NCBI GenBank assembly: GCA_905209135.1
Contig: CAJLRT010000011.1
Location: forward strand, 1 to 14,258
From: an uncultured Eubacteriales bacterium
GTDB taxonomy: Bacteria; Bacillota; Clostridia; Oscillospirales; UMGS1783
Reading direction: 5' to 3'
DNA: 14,258 nt
Part shown: piece after piece, positions 1 to 6,058 of the stretch
How positions within the stretch are numbered: position 1 is the first letter of the stretch
Layout of the letters: the number at the start of each line of letters is the position of its first letter
Program-made: the position numbers and the translations under genes
The notes under the pieces: generated by a model
The model's database searches: none
The model's input: the letters and a program-made list of their open reading frames with translations, nothing else
Told to the model about the DNA's origin: nothing

Positions 1-247
1 CGATAATCCGGTACCGGCCGCCGTCCAGCTCCGATACGATCAGCGGCGAAACGACGCCGTGCTCGCGGATGGAATCCGCCAGCTCCCGCAGCTTTTCCTC
101 GTCAAACATATGGCGCGGCTGGCCGCGGTTTGGCTCTATATCCGCGACCGCGACTTCCGCAGGCGCACCGCCCGCCGCGGCCTGCGCGATTTCCGACTCA
201 TTGTCCTGAAACAGGGCGTCCAGGCCCCTGCCCAATCCTTTTTTCAT
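1..247 (-). CDS. parB: ParB/Spo0J chromosome partition protein, N-terminal part (cut by window edge)
   Basis: About 82 N-terminal codons are visible and the gene leaves the window on the left. The protein opens with MKKGLGRGLDALF, the classic ParB/Spo0J N-terminus that stimulates the ParA ATPase. After a short Ala-rich linker comes the start of the ParB nuclease-like/CTPase domain: IEPNRGQPR, then FDEEKLRELADSIREHGVVS, then PLIV and YRII just before the edge. The GERR CTP-binding box, the helix-turn-helix and the dimerisation domain lie outside. In this family ParB clamps onto parS, slides using CTP and loads SMC. The ATG overlaps the parA stop as ATGA, so the two are translationally coupled. 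Two parS palindromes occur nearby (1153-1170, 1894-1911). Identification is secure; completeness cannot be judged. Confidence 0.95.
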   Translation of the reverse strand, partial: MKKGLGRGLDALFQDNESEIAQAAAGGAPAEVAVADIEPNRGQPRHMFDEEKLRELADSIREHGVVSPLIVSELDGGRYRII

Positions 248-1020
248 GACTGTTCTCCCGCATTTTTCCTCAGAAATTCTTCGCCTACCGCCTTATATGC
301 CAGCGCGCCCTTGCAGAACCGGTCATACTCAAAAATGGGCATGCCGTAGCTCGGCGCTTCCGACAGCCGCACATTGCGCGGGATCACGGCGGTATACAGC
401 TTGTCGTTGAAATACTTTTTCACTTCTTCCGCGGACTGGATGCTCAGGTTCTGCCGCCCGTCGTACATGGTGAGCAGCACGCCCTCAATCTCCAGCGCGG
501 GGTTGTAGTTGCGCTTTACGAGCTTGATGGTGTTGGTGAGCTGGGACAGGCCCTCCAGCGCAAAATATTCGCATTGAATGGGAATTAGCACGCTGTCCGC
601 GGCACACAGGGCGTTGAGCGTAAGCAGGGCGAGCGAGGGCGGGCAGTCGATAAAAATAAAGTCGAAATCGTCCCGCACCGCGTCAAGTGCCCGCTTGAGC
701 ATGCTTTCCCGCTCGGCCAGGCCCACAAGCTCCAGCTCCGCGCCCGCGAGATCCATGCTGGAGGGCAGCAGAAAGAGGTTGGCGGTAGCCGTTTTAAGAA
801 TGCAGGCCGCCGTGTCCTGCGGGCGGGCCAGCGCCGTGTAGACCGAGCCTTCGAGTTTGCGCTTGTTCACGCCGCAGCCGCTCGTTGCGTTTCCCTGCGG
901 GTCCATATCTACAAGCAGCGTGCGCCTGCCGAGCAGCGCAACCGCCGCGCTCAGGTTGATCACGCTCGTGGTCTTGCCCACGCCGCCTTTCTGGTTTGCA
1001 ACAGCTATAATTTTCCCCAT
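244..1020 (-). CDS. parA: ParA/Soj chromosome partitioning ATPase
   Basis: A 258-aa Walker-type ParA ATPase, the usual length for chromosomal Soj/ParA. It binds DNA as an ATP dimer and is stimulated by ParB; in Bacillus-type systems it also modulates DnaA. The deviant Walker A KGGVGKTT is at residues 11-18, with signature Lys11 and Lys16. The Walker A' segment LLVDMDPQGNAT is around 35-46 (Asp38, Asp40) and Walker B FIFIDCPP ends near 128 (Asp125). The reading frame is open up to the left-hand parS at 1153-1170, but the start at 1020 is chosen because MGKIIAVANQKGG is the family N-terminus and GGGGAG lies just upstream. The upstream 50 codons are Arg-rich and unlike the family. The stop overlaps the parB ATG. 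A promoter with extended -10 lies about 100 bp upstream. Confidence 0.96.
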   Translation of the reverse strand: MGKIIAVANQKGGVGKTTSVINLSAAVALLGRRTLLVDMDPQGNATSGCGVNKRKLEGSVYTALARPQDTAACILKTATANLFLLPSSMDLAGAELELVGLAERESMLKRALDAVRDDFDFIFIDCPPSLALLTLNALCAADSVLIPIQCEYFALEGLSQLTNTIKLVKRNYNPALEIEGVLLTMYDGRQNLSIQSAEEVKKYFNDKLYTAVIPRNVRLSEAPSYGMPIFEYDRFCKGALAYKAVGEEFLRKNAGEQS

Positions 1021-1035
1021 TTTTTCATCTCCCCG

Positions 1036-1102
1036 GCGCGGGCGGGCCATGGCAGCCCGCGCGCGCGCTTTCCGACCCCTCCCCCTCCGGGGGAACGGGG
1101 TC
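1036..1102 (-). promoter_or_regulatory. GC-rich hairpins in the parA leader
   Basis: Between the predicted parA promoter and its ribosome binding site the sequence can fold into two stems. One spans 1074-1102: outer arms GACCCC/GGGGTC and inner CCCCC/GGGGG with a 3-nt loop. The other spans 1036-1062: an 8-bp stem GCGCGGGC/GCCCGCGC with an 11-nt loop, ending right beside the Shine-Dalgarno. No T-tract follows, so they do not look like a terminator. They may affect translation or mRNA stability, or simply reflect high GC content; no known RNA family is recognised. Confidence 0.3.
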
Positions 1103-1117
1103 ACCCTGATGGATGTT

Positions 1118-1126
1118 ATTATATCA
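1118..1126 (-). promoter_or_regulatory. parA-parB promoter (extended -10)
   Basis: On the minus strand the sequence reads TGATATAAT, a perfect sigma-A -10 hexamer (TATAAT, 1118-1123) with the TGn extension. The position 17 bp upstream is TTTTTC, a poor -35, as expected of extended -10 promoters. The transcript would start near 1111 and have about a 90-nt leader before parA. The left-hand parS is a few bases upstream of the -35 position, so ParB bound there could repress or modulate this promoter. Confidence 0.55.
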
Positions 1127-1152
1127 TAAAACAGTCCGGAGAAAAAGGGGGG

Positions 1153-1170
1153 TTGTTCCACGTGGAACAA
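1153..1170. promoter_or_regulatory. parS centromere site, left copy
   Basis: A perfect 18-bp palindrome, TTGTTCCACGTGGAACAA. The 16-bp core TGTTCCACGTGGAACA differs from the common Bacillus parS TGTTTCACGTGAAACA only by a symmetric T-to-C/A-to-G change, a variant known from other bacteria. It sits next to parA-parB, where parS sites are typically found. An identical 18-bp copy is at 1894-1911. Confidence 0.93.
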
Positions 1171-1195
1171 TTTATTTTTGGCTGGGCGCGCCGGT

Positions 1196-1400
1196 GCTCC
1201 GGCTCTGCCGTTTTACGCCGCGCCGGCTCTTTTGCCGTTTCCTACTGCGCACGCCCCTTGCTATTTCCCGCTGCGCCGGCCCTTGTCGTTTTACGCTGTG
1301 CCGGCTCCTTTGCTGTTTCCCACTGTGCCGGCCCTTTTGCCGTTTCCGCTGCGCCGGCTCTTTTGCCGTTTCCCGCTGCGCCGGCCCTTTTGCCGTTTTC
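1196..1400. repeat. degenerate tandem repeat, about 8 copies of a 25-27 bp unit
   Basis: Units start at about 1196 (shortened), 1218, 1245, 1271, 1296, 1323, 1349 and 1376. The consensus has three parts in order: CTGCGCCGGC, then CCTTTTGCCG or TCTTTTGCCG, then TTTCCCG. Each unit carries the palindromic core GCCGGC (diverged in units 1 and 3) followed by a T-run and GCCGTTT. The last four units alternate between the TC and CC variants, which suggests duplication of a two-unit block. The length varies by one base, so the array shifts frame and is unlikely to be coding. It lies wholly between the two parS sites. No unique spacers separate the copies, so it is not a CRISPR array. Confidence 0.8.
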
Positions 1401-1579
1401 ATATTCCGCCTCCCGTTCCCCCGCTCGCCGCCGTTTTATCCGTTTTTTCCGGCTGTCCCGCATTCCGGCTTTTGCATGCGGCGCGGCGGCCAGCCCCTTA
1501 CCTGCGGCCTGCGCCTCCGCTTTTTATCCTGCCGCGCGGGGCCTGTCTCACGTCTGCGCCGCCGCGCCGGCGCTATCTT

Positions 1580-1619
1580 CCTGCGGTCCGGTTGCTGCCG
1601 TTCTGCCGCAGGCTTTTTT
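1580..1619 (+). terminator. terminator-like hairpin in the parS spacer
   Basis: Arms CCTGCGG (1580-1586) and CCGCAGG (1606-1612) form a 7-bp stem with a 19-nt loop, followed by C and six T (1614-1619) on the plus strand. This has the form of a Rho-independent terminator, but no plus-strand gene is visible upstream. It is either chance in a C/T-rich tract or the end of an unrecognised RNA. Confidence 0.3.
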
Positions 1620-1893
1620 GATCTTTATCTGCCGCCCGGCGCCGCTTCCTATACCACGGCACTTTCTCCTGCGTCCCGGCGCTGCCGCTTTTTTTCTGCG
1701 GCCTGCTTTGCTTCGCGGCGGGCCTGCCCCGCCGCCTGATTCTTAGGCCGGCCCTGTTCCCGCCTGCGGCGCGGCGGCCTGCGCGCCTCCGCTGATTCTC
1801 CCCAGCCTCCCTGTACCGGCCCGCATTGCCGGATATGCCCCTGCCCGCGCCTGTGCCCTTGTGTTCCGCGCGCGCCCTGCTCTCAGGCGCGTA

Positions 1894-1911
1894 TTGTTCC
1901 ACGTGGAACAA
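1894..1911. promoter_or_regulatory. parS centromere site, right copy
   Basis: The same perfect 18-bp palindrome as at 1153-1170, TTGTTCCACGTGGAACAA. It lies 3 bp from the T-tract of the noc terminator, outside any gene. Two identical copies about 740 bp apart make chance occurrence very unlikely and support use as ParB nucleation sites. Confidence 0.93.
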
Positions 1912-1914
1912 TGC

Positions 1915-1945
1915 AAAAAAGCCGGGCCCCTCTGCGGGGCCCGGC
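1915..1945 (-). terminator. Rho-independent terminator downstream of noc
   Basis: A perfect 10-bp GC-only stem, GCCGGGCCCC/GGGGCCCGGC (1921-1930 with 1936-1945), with a 5-nt loop. On the minus strand it is followed at once by six T (1920-1915). It lies about 110 bp beyond the noc stop and should end the mnmE-mnmG-rsmG-noc transcription unit, separating it from parA-parB. Confidence 0.92.
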
Positions 1946-2058
1946 TCCTGTCTCCGCCGGCTCTCCAAGCTGTCCTATCCTCTTTCCGCCCATGCGCCGC
2001 ACGGGCTTTTACTGTGTCGCCGGCCGCGGGTATATAGGGACGGCATGCGCCGCCTATG

Positions 2059-2874
2059 TCACCCTATTTTTTTTTGCGCATCCGCCGCGCTCGCCCGGCT
2101 TTTGGGAATTTTAATGGTATAGTGAATATACTCCTCGTCCTCCGTCTTTTTCGCGTCGGCCTGGATTCCCGCGCTGGCAAGGTACTTGATCGACTTGTCT
2201 ATGGTGTTTATAAATATCCGCAGATCCTTAAAATAAATTTTCGGCTTCCTGTGCTGTTTGACGGACGACTGCTGCAGCTTGATATAGCGTTCCGCCGCCT
2301 CCACGTTCAGCTCGTGCTCTATGATGTATTCCAGCGCGGCTGCGCGGTCCGCCTGCGGCACCGTCAGCAGGGCGCGGGCATGGCGTTCGGTGAGCCCCGC
2401 GTCCAGAATCCGGCGCCGCAGGGCTTCGTCCAGCGCGAGCAGGCGCAGCTTGTTCGCAACGCTCGACTGCGCTTTTCCCAGCCTTTTGGCGACTTCCTCC
2501 TGCGTCAGGTTCAGCAGCAGCATCAGCCGCCGGATTCCCGCAGCCTCTTCAAACGGATTGAGATCCTTGCGCTGCAGGTTTTCAATCATTGATGCAACCG
2601 CGGCCTTTTCGCTGTCAAAATTACATATAATACAGGGCAGAACGGACAGACCGGCCATTTTTGCGGCGCGCAGCCTGCGCTCCCCTGCAACAATCTGGTA
2701 TTCGCCGTCGTCCCTGCGCACAAGCAGCGGCTGCAGAATGCCCACCTGCCGGATGCTGAGCGCAAGCTCCTCGATATCCCTCTGGTCAAACTGCCGGCGC
2801 GCCTGTCCGGGGTCGGGGCGAAGCCGGTTCACGGGAATCTGCCTGATGCTGTAATCGCGGTACTGCCTGTCCAT
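2059..2874 (-). CDS. noc: Noc-like nucleoid occlusion protein (ParB paralogue)
   Basis: A 271-aa ParB-family protein. The N-terminal CTPase domain covers about residues 10-111, with GERR at 64-67 and ENLQR at 98-102. The helix-turn-helix is around 123-146 and the dimerisation domain is C-terminal, containing KDLRIFINTI and a final YTIKIPK. The C-terminus and the adjacency to rsmG are typical of Noc rather than Spo0J. At the four positions known to separate Noc from ParB DNA specificity, this protein has Gln136, Lys142, Ala147 and Arg164, so three are Noc-like. B. subtilis Noc binds a CCCGGG-centred site and the membrane, and blocks septation over DNA. The amphipathic membrane-targeting N-terminal helix of B. 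subtilis Noc is absent here, and a TAG just upstream of the GTG at 2883 rules out a longer start. The ATG at 2874 is chosen because GAGGTGA lies at ideal distance. Confidence 0.85.
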   Translation of the reverse strand: MDRQYRDYSIRQIPVNRLRPDPGQARRQFDQRDIEELALSIRQVGILQPLLVRRDDGEYQIVAGERRLRAAKMAGLSVLPCIICNFDSEKAAVASMIENLQRKDLNPFEEAAGIRRLMLLLNLTQEEVAKRLGKAQSSVANKLRLLALDEALRRRILDAGLTERHARALLTVPQADRAAALEYIIEHELNVEAAERYIKLQQSSVKQHRKPKIYFKDLRIFINTIDKSIKYLASAGIQADAKKTEDEEYIHYTIKIPKSRASAADAQKKIG

Positions 2875-2879
2875 ATGAA

Positions 2880-2886
2880 TCACCTC
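2880..2886 (-). promoter_or_regulatory. ribosome binding site deciding the noc start
   Basis: The minus strand reads GAGGTGA, seven bases matching the anti-Shine-Dalgarno, with 5 nt before the ATG at 2874. The GTG at 2881-2883 is part of this site, so it is probably not a start codon. Confidence 0.75.
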
Positions 2887-2892
2887 ACCCTA

Positions 2893-2921
2893 ATGATACC
2901 ATAACTGGAATAAATATCCAA
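2893..2921 (-). promoter_or_regulatory. candidate noc promoter
   Basis: The -35 is TTGGAT (2916-2921), the spacer 17 bp and the -10 TATCAT (2893-2898) with an upstream TG. The AT-rich stretch contrasts sharply with the surrounding GC-rich DNA. A start near 2886 would give a very short leader holding only the ribosome binding site. It would give noc expression independent of readthrough from rsmG. Confidence 0.45.
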
Positions 2922-2935
2922 TTATTTTTTATCAA

Positions 2936-2984
2936 CAGGATTCGGCGCCGTTCGCGCAAAACCGCAGGATTCGCGCCCATTCGC
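2936..2984. repeat. short imperfect direct repeat between rsmG and noc
   Basis: CAGGATTCG occurs at 2936 and again at 2965, each followed by similar GCGCC-N-TTCGC text, giving two roughly 20-bp copies with 29-bp spacing. It lies upstream of the candidate noc promoter. Function unknown; possibly chance. Confidence 0.35.
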
Positions 2985-3011
2985 CAGGCGGAGGTGGGGA
3001 ACCGTGTCGGA

Positions 3012-3743
3012 TTATAGCGGATTCTTTGTTATTTTCGCGTATTTTCTAGGGTATATTTTAGCGGTTTGCGCAGTTTTTTCGACGATTATGATACAGTGCC
3101 CGTCCTGCTCACCGGCAAGCCCGGCGTTTTCCACGCGCAGCAGCCTGCCGCCGAGCGCCGCCATCGCGCCGCGCGCGGCGTCCGCCTCCTCCCGCGCGCC
3201 GCGGCCCTTGTAGGCGAGCATCACGCCGCCGACGCGCACAAAGGGCAGGCACAGCTCGCACAGAACGGGCAGGCTGGCGACAGCCCGCGAAACCGCCGCG
3301 TCGAACTGCTCCCGGAACGCGGCGTCGGCCGCCAGGACCTCCGCGCGGGCGCAGACCGGATGCGCGCCGTCAAGGCCCGCGCCGGCGATAAACGCCTCCA
3401 TAAACCGCACCCGCTTCTGCTGGCTGTCCACCAGCGTCACATCGCTGTTTTCCAGCGCGAAGCGCAGCGGCAGGCCCGGCAGGCCCGGCCCGCAGCCGAC
3501 GTCGATGATCCGGCTCCCGTCCGCAATCAGCCCCATGGCCACAGGCGCGAGGCTGTCCAGAAAATGCCCGTCGGCCACGGCCCGCGGCGTTTTCAGCGCG
3601 GTGAGGTTCATCTTCTCATTCTGCTCGAGCAGAAACGCGGCGTAGCGGGCAAAAAGCGCGGGCGCGGACGGCGGCAGCACAAAGCCGCGCGCCGCCGCAA
3701 ACGCCTCTATGTATTCTGCAATCCATGCTCTTTCGTCGGTCAT
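3012..3743 (-). CDS. rsmG: 16S rRNA (guanine-527-N7)-methyltransferase RsmG (GidB)
   Basis: A 243-aa protein, the usual RsmG length. RsmG uses S-adenosylmethionine to methylate N7 of G527 in the 530 loop of 16S rRNA; loss gives low-level streptomycin resistance. The N-terminal helical segment is followed by NLTA (46-49) and HFLDSL (60-65), then the SAM-binding motif IIDVGCGPGLPGLPL (79-93). Other conserved stretches are VTLVDSQQKRVRFM and, near the C-terminus, YPRKYAKITKNPL. The frame is open far upstream, but the start at 3743 has GGAGG at 7 nt and matches family length. The extension upstream is Arg/Ala-rich and not family-like. It lies between mnmG (287 bp upstream) and noc (137 bp downstream), the classic Firmicute order. 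Confidence 0.95.
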   Translation of the reverse strand: MTDERAWIAEYIEAFAAARGFVLPPSAPALFARYAAFLLEQNEKMNLTALKTPRAVADGHFLDSLAPVAMGLIADGSRIIDVGCGPGLPGLPLRFALENSDVTLVDSQQKRVRFMEAFIAGAGLDGAHPVCARAEVLAADAAFREQFDAAVSRAVASLPVLCELCLPFVRVGGVMLAYKGRGAREEADAARGAMAALGGRLLRVENAGLAGEQDGHCIIIVEKTAQTAKIYPRKYAKITKNPL

Positions 3744-4030
3744 ACCCTTTCCTCCCTGCGCGCCTTTTCCACAAGCCCTGCGCGTTGCATTCATATCACT
3801 GCCGCTCCCCGGGGCGCGGCCCCCTTTTTCTGCGGCGCATCCGTCCCGCGCAAAGCTCCCCCGCGCCGCGCAGGACTCCGCTTCTGCTCCCGGGCCGAAC
3901 CCGCCGCGAGAGCGCCGGTTCATCCGCGCGGCGACCCGTACGGGCCGCAGGGCGCGGGGCCTGTTTTTTACGCGCCATGCACACCCGGCGCGCCGCGCAT
4001 GCCGCCCGCATTCCGCGCCTGGGCGCGCCG
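3744..4030. other. 287-bp GC-rich spacer between mnmG and rsmG
   Basis: No gene, clear promoter or convincing minus-strand terminator was found. The gap is longer than others in this run of genes. Open frames through it are extensions of rsmG or shadows of mnmG with Arg/Ala/Pro-rich translations. Confidence 0.5.
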
Positions 4031-5935
4031 CTATTCCTCCCCGCCGCCGTCGCCGCGCGGCTGTTCTCTGGAGCGCAGCCACAGGATGAGCACCGAAACG
4101 TCGGCGGGGCTCACGCCCGATATGCGCGAAGCCTGCCCGAGCGAACGGGGCCGCACGCGGCTGAGCTTCTGCCGCGCCTCGATGCGCAGGCCCTGAATCG
4201 AATGGTAGTCCGCGTCCTCCGGCAATCGGCGCGCCTCCAGCCTGCGCGCGGCGTCCACCTGCGCCTGCTGGCGGCGGATGTAGCCCTCGTACTTGAGCGA
4301 GATCTCAACCTGCTCCCACACGGCGGCGGGCAGGTCGGGCCTGTCCGGGTCGCAGGGCGCAAGGGCCGCATAGCCGAGCTCCGGACGGCGGATGAGCTCG
4401 GAAAGGCGCACGCCGGATTGAATCGGCGCGCTCCCATACGCCGTGAGCAGGCGGTTGACCGCCTCGGACGGCGGCACCGTCACCGCCGCCACGCGCGCCT
4501 GCTCGCGCCCGATCTTTTCCCACTTGTCCAGATACTTCGCGTAGCGCGCGTCGTCGATCAGCCCCAGCCTGCGCCCCGTCTCGGTCAGGCGGCGGTCGGC
4601 ATTGTCCTGCCGCAGCAGCAGCCGGTATTCGGAGCGCGAGGTCATCATCCGGTACGGCTCCTCCGTGCCCTTGGTCACAAGATCGTCTACCAGCGCGCCG
4701 ATATAGCTCTCGCTGCGCGCCGGGATATAGGGCGGCTCGCCCTTGAGAGCGAGCGCGGCGTTGATTCCGGCGACCAGCCCCTGGGCGGCCGCCTCCTCAT
4801 AGCCCGAGCTGCCGTTGAACTGGCCCGCGCCGTACAGGCCGCCTATTTTTTTGAACTCCAGCGTGGGCTGCAGCTCGAGCGGGTCGACGCAGTCGTACTC
4901 GATGGCGTATGCGCTGCGCATGATCTCGGCATGCTCCAGCCCCGGCACGGTGCGGATCATTTCCAGATAAACGTCCTCCGGCAGGGAGGACGACATGCCC
5001 TGCAGATACATCTCCTCCGTGTCCAGACCCATGGGCTCGACAAAGAGCTGGTGGCGCTCCTTGTCCCGGAAGCGGTTCACCTTGTCCTCAATGCTCGGGC
5101 AGTAGCGCGGCCCCACCCCCTCGATCACGCCGGAGAACAGGGGCGAGCGGTGCAGGTTTTCCAGAATCACGCCGTGGGTGCGCGCGTTGGTATAGGTCAG
5201 GTGGCAGTCGGCGAGGTTGCCGTGCAGCGGCGCGCTCCAGAAGGAAAAGGGCACGACCGGTTCGTCGCCCTTCTGCACTTCCATCTTGCTGAAATCCACG
5301 CTCCGCTTCAGAATCCGCGCGGGCGTGCCGGTCTTGAACCGGCGCAGCGCCAGCCCCTGCGCGGCCAGCCATCCGGCCAGGCCCGTCGCGGCCTGCATCC
5401 CGTCCGGGCCGCTCTCATACACCGCTTCGCCGATAATGACCCGGCCGTTGAGGTAGGTGCCCGTCGCGATCACGGCGGCGCGCACGCAGTAGCGGCCGCC
5501 GGTGCGCGTCAGCGCGGCGCAGACGCAGCCGTTTTCATCCAGCTCCAGCGCCGTGACCTCGCCCTGGCGCAGGGAGAGGTTCGCCGTCTGTTCCAGCACG
5601 CGCTTCATGCGCATCTGGTAGGCGCGCCGGTCGATCTGCGCGCGCAGGGAGTGGACGGCCGGGCCCTTGCCGCGGTTGAGCATGCGCGACTGGATGAACG
5701 TCTCGTCCGCGGCCAGGCCCATCTCCCCGCCCAGCGCGTCGATTTCACGGACAAGGTGGCCCTTTGCCGTCCCGCCGATCGACGGGTTGCAGGGCATATT
5801 CCCCACCGCGTCCATATTCAGCGTAAAAAGGACGGTGCGCATGCCCATCCGCGCCAAAGCCAGCGCGGCTTCGATTCCGGCGTGCCCCGCCCCGATAACC
5901 GCGGCGTCATAGTCTCCCGCGTGATAGTACTGCAA
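4031..5935 (-). CDS. mnmG: tRNA uridine-5-carboxymethylaminomethyl modification enzyme MnmG (GidA)
   Basis: A 634-aa FAD-dependent enzyme of full family length. With MnmE it installs the (carboxymethyl)aminomethyl group at C5 of wobble U34 in tRNAs reading NNA/NNG codons. The N-terminal Rossmann motif GAGHAG is at 15-20. [20 protein letters not shown] follows, then the family signatures [11 protein letters not shown] (about 273-283) and [18 protein letters not shown] (about 366-384). The C-terminal helical domain, thought to bind MnmE and tRNA, contains [13 protein letters not shown] and [10 protein letters not shown]. The start is taken as TTG at 5935 because AGGGGAGG lies 7 nt upstream and [19 protein letters not shown] fits the family start. 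The ATG 17 codons earlier would place the ribosome binding site inside the gene. mnmE lies 97 bp upstream. Confidence 0.96.
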   Translation of the reverse strand: MQYYHAGDYDAAVIGAGHAGIEAALALARMGMRTVLFTLNMDAVGNMPCNPSIGGTAKGHLVREIDALGGEMGLAADETFIQSRMLNRGKGPAVHSLRAQIDRRAYQMRMKRVLEQTANLSLRQGEVTALELDENGCVCAALTRTGGRYCVRAAVIATGTYLNGRVIIGEAVYESGPDGMQAATGLAGWLAAQGLALRRFKTGTPARILKRSVDFSKMEVQKGDEPVVPFSFWSAPLHGNLADCHLTYTNARTHGVILENLHRSPLFSGVIEGVGPRYCPSIEDKVNRFRDKERHQLFVEPMGLDTEEMYLQGMSSSLPEDVYLEMIRTVPGLEHAEIMRSAYAIEYDCVDPLELQPTLEFKKIGGLYGAGQFNGSSGYEEAAAQGLVAGINAALALKGEPPYIPARSESYIGALVDDLVTKGTEEPYRMMTSRSEYRLLLRQDNADRRLTETGRRLGLIDDARYAKYLDKWEKIGREQARVAAVTVPPSEAVNRLLTAYGSAPIQSGVRLSELIRRPELGYAALAPCDPDRPDLPAAVWEQVEISLKYEGYIRRQQAQVDAARRLEARRLPEDADYHSIQGLRIEARQKLSRVRPRSLGQASRISGVSPADVSVLILWLRSREQPRGDGGGEE

Positions 5936-5942
5936 TGTGTTT

Positions 5943-5950
5943 CCTCCCCT
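5943..5950 (-). promoter_or_regulatory. ribosome binding site supporting a TTG start for mnmG
   Basis: The minus strand reads AGGGGAGG with a 7-nt spacer to TTG at 5935. No in-frame ATG or GTG lies at suitable distance, so this site points to a non-ATG start. Confidence 0.7.
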
Positions 5951-6026
5951 TATGAAATGCGCGCCGGCGGCGTACGCCCCGCGCAAACCGGCGCATATTC
6001 AATACAGCAGGTATTATTTACCCGGC

Positions 6027-6058
6027 ATTATACTATTTTCCAACGCAAAAACGGTCAA
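6027..6058 (-). promoter_or_regulatory. possible internal promoter for mnmG
   Basis: A perfect TATAAT (6027-6032) begins immediately after the mnmE stop codon. The best -35 match, TTGACC (6053-6058), is 20 bp away, longer than the usual 16-18, so the pair may not be functional together. The following 60 bp to the mnmG start are locally AT-rich. Confidence 0.35.

Larger units (their letters stand above)
1171..1893. other. gene-free pyrimidine-rich spacer between two parS sites
   Basis: About 720 bp with no convincing gene. The plus strand is strikingly rich in C and T. Open frames exist on both strands, but they translate to low-complexity Arg/Lys/Gln- or Pro/Ala/Phe-rich strings, are not preceded by clear ribosome binding sites, and run across repeats whose period is not a multiple of three. 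The left part (1196-1400) is a degenerate tandem array. The rest has scattered related words (GCCGGC, GCCGTTT, CTGCGGCC) and one plus-strand terminator-like hairpin. Confidence 0.7.

Noticed and set aside
1196..1400. CRISPR-like repeat array
   Set aside because: The copies are contiguous and diverged, with no unique spacers and no cas genes nearby.
1153..1968. Several overlapping ORFs on both strands in the parS spacer, some starting within parS (MFHVEQ)
   Set aside because: Low-complexity translations, no convincing ribosome binding sites, and repeats that shift frame; MFHVEQ is simply the parS palindrome translated.
2929..2937. DnaA-box-like TTATCAACA suggesting oriC
   Set aside because: A single site with one mismatch; other near-matches are scattered and mostly within genes, with no cluster or AT-rich unwinding element.
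3811..3829. Plus-strand terminator-like GGGGC-GCG-GCCCC followed by C and five T
   Set aside because: The stem is only 5 bp with a 3-nt loop, no plus-strand gene lies upstream, and the orientation is wrong for the minus-strand genes.
3744..4082. N-terminal extension of rsmG
   Set aside because: Arg/Ala-rich and not family-like; a strong ribosome binding site and the normal length fix the start at 3743.
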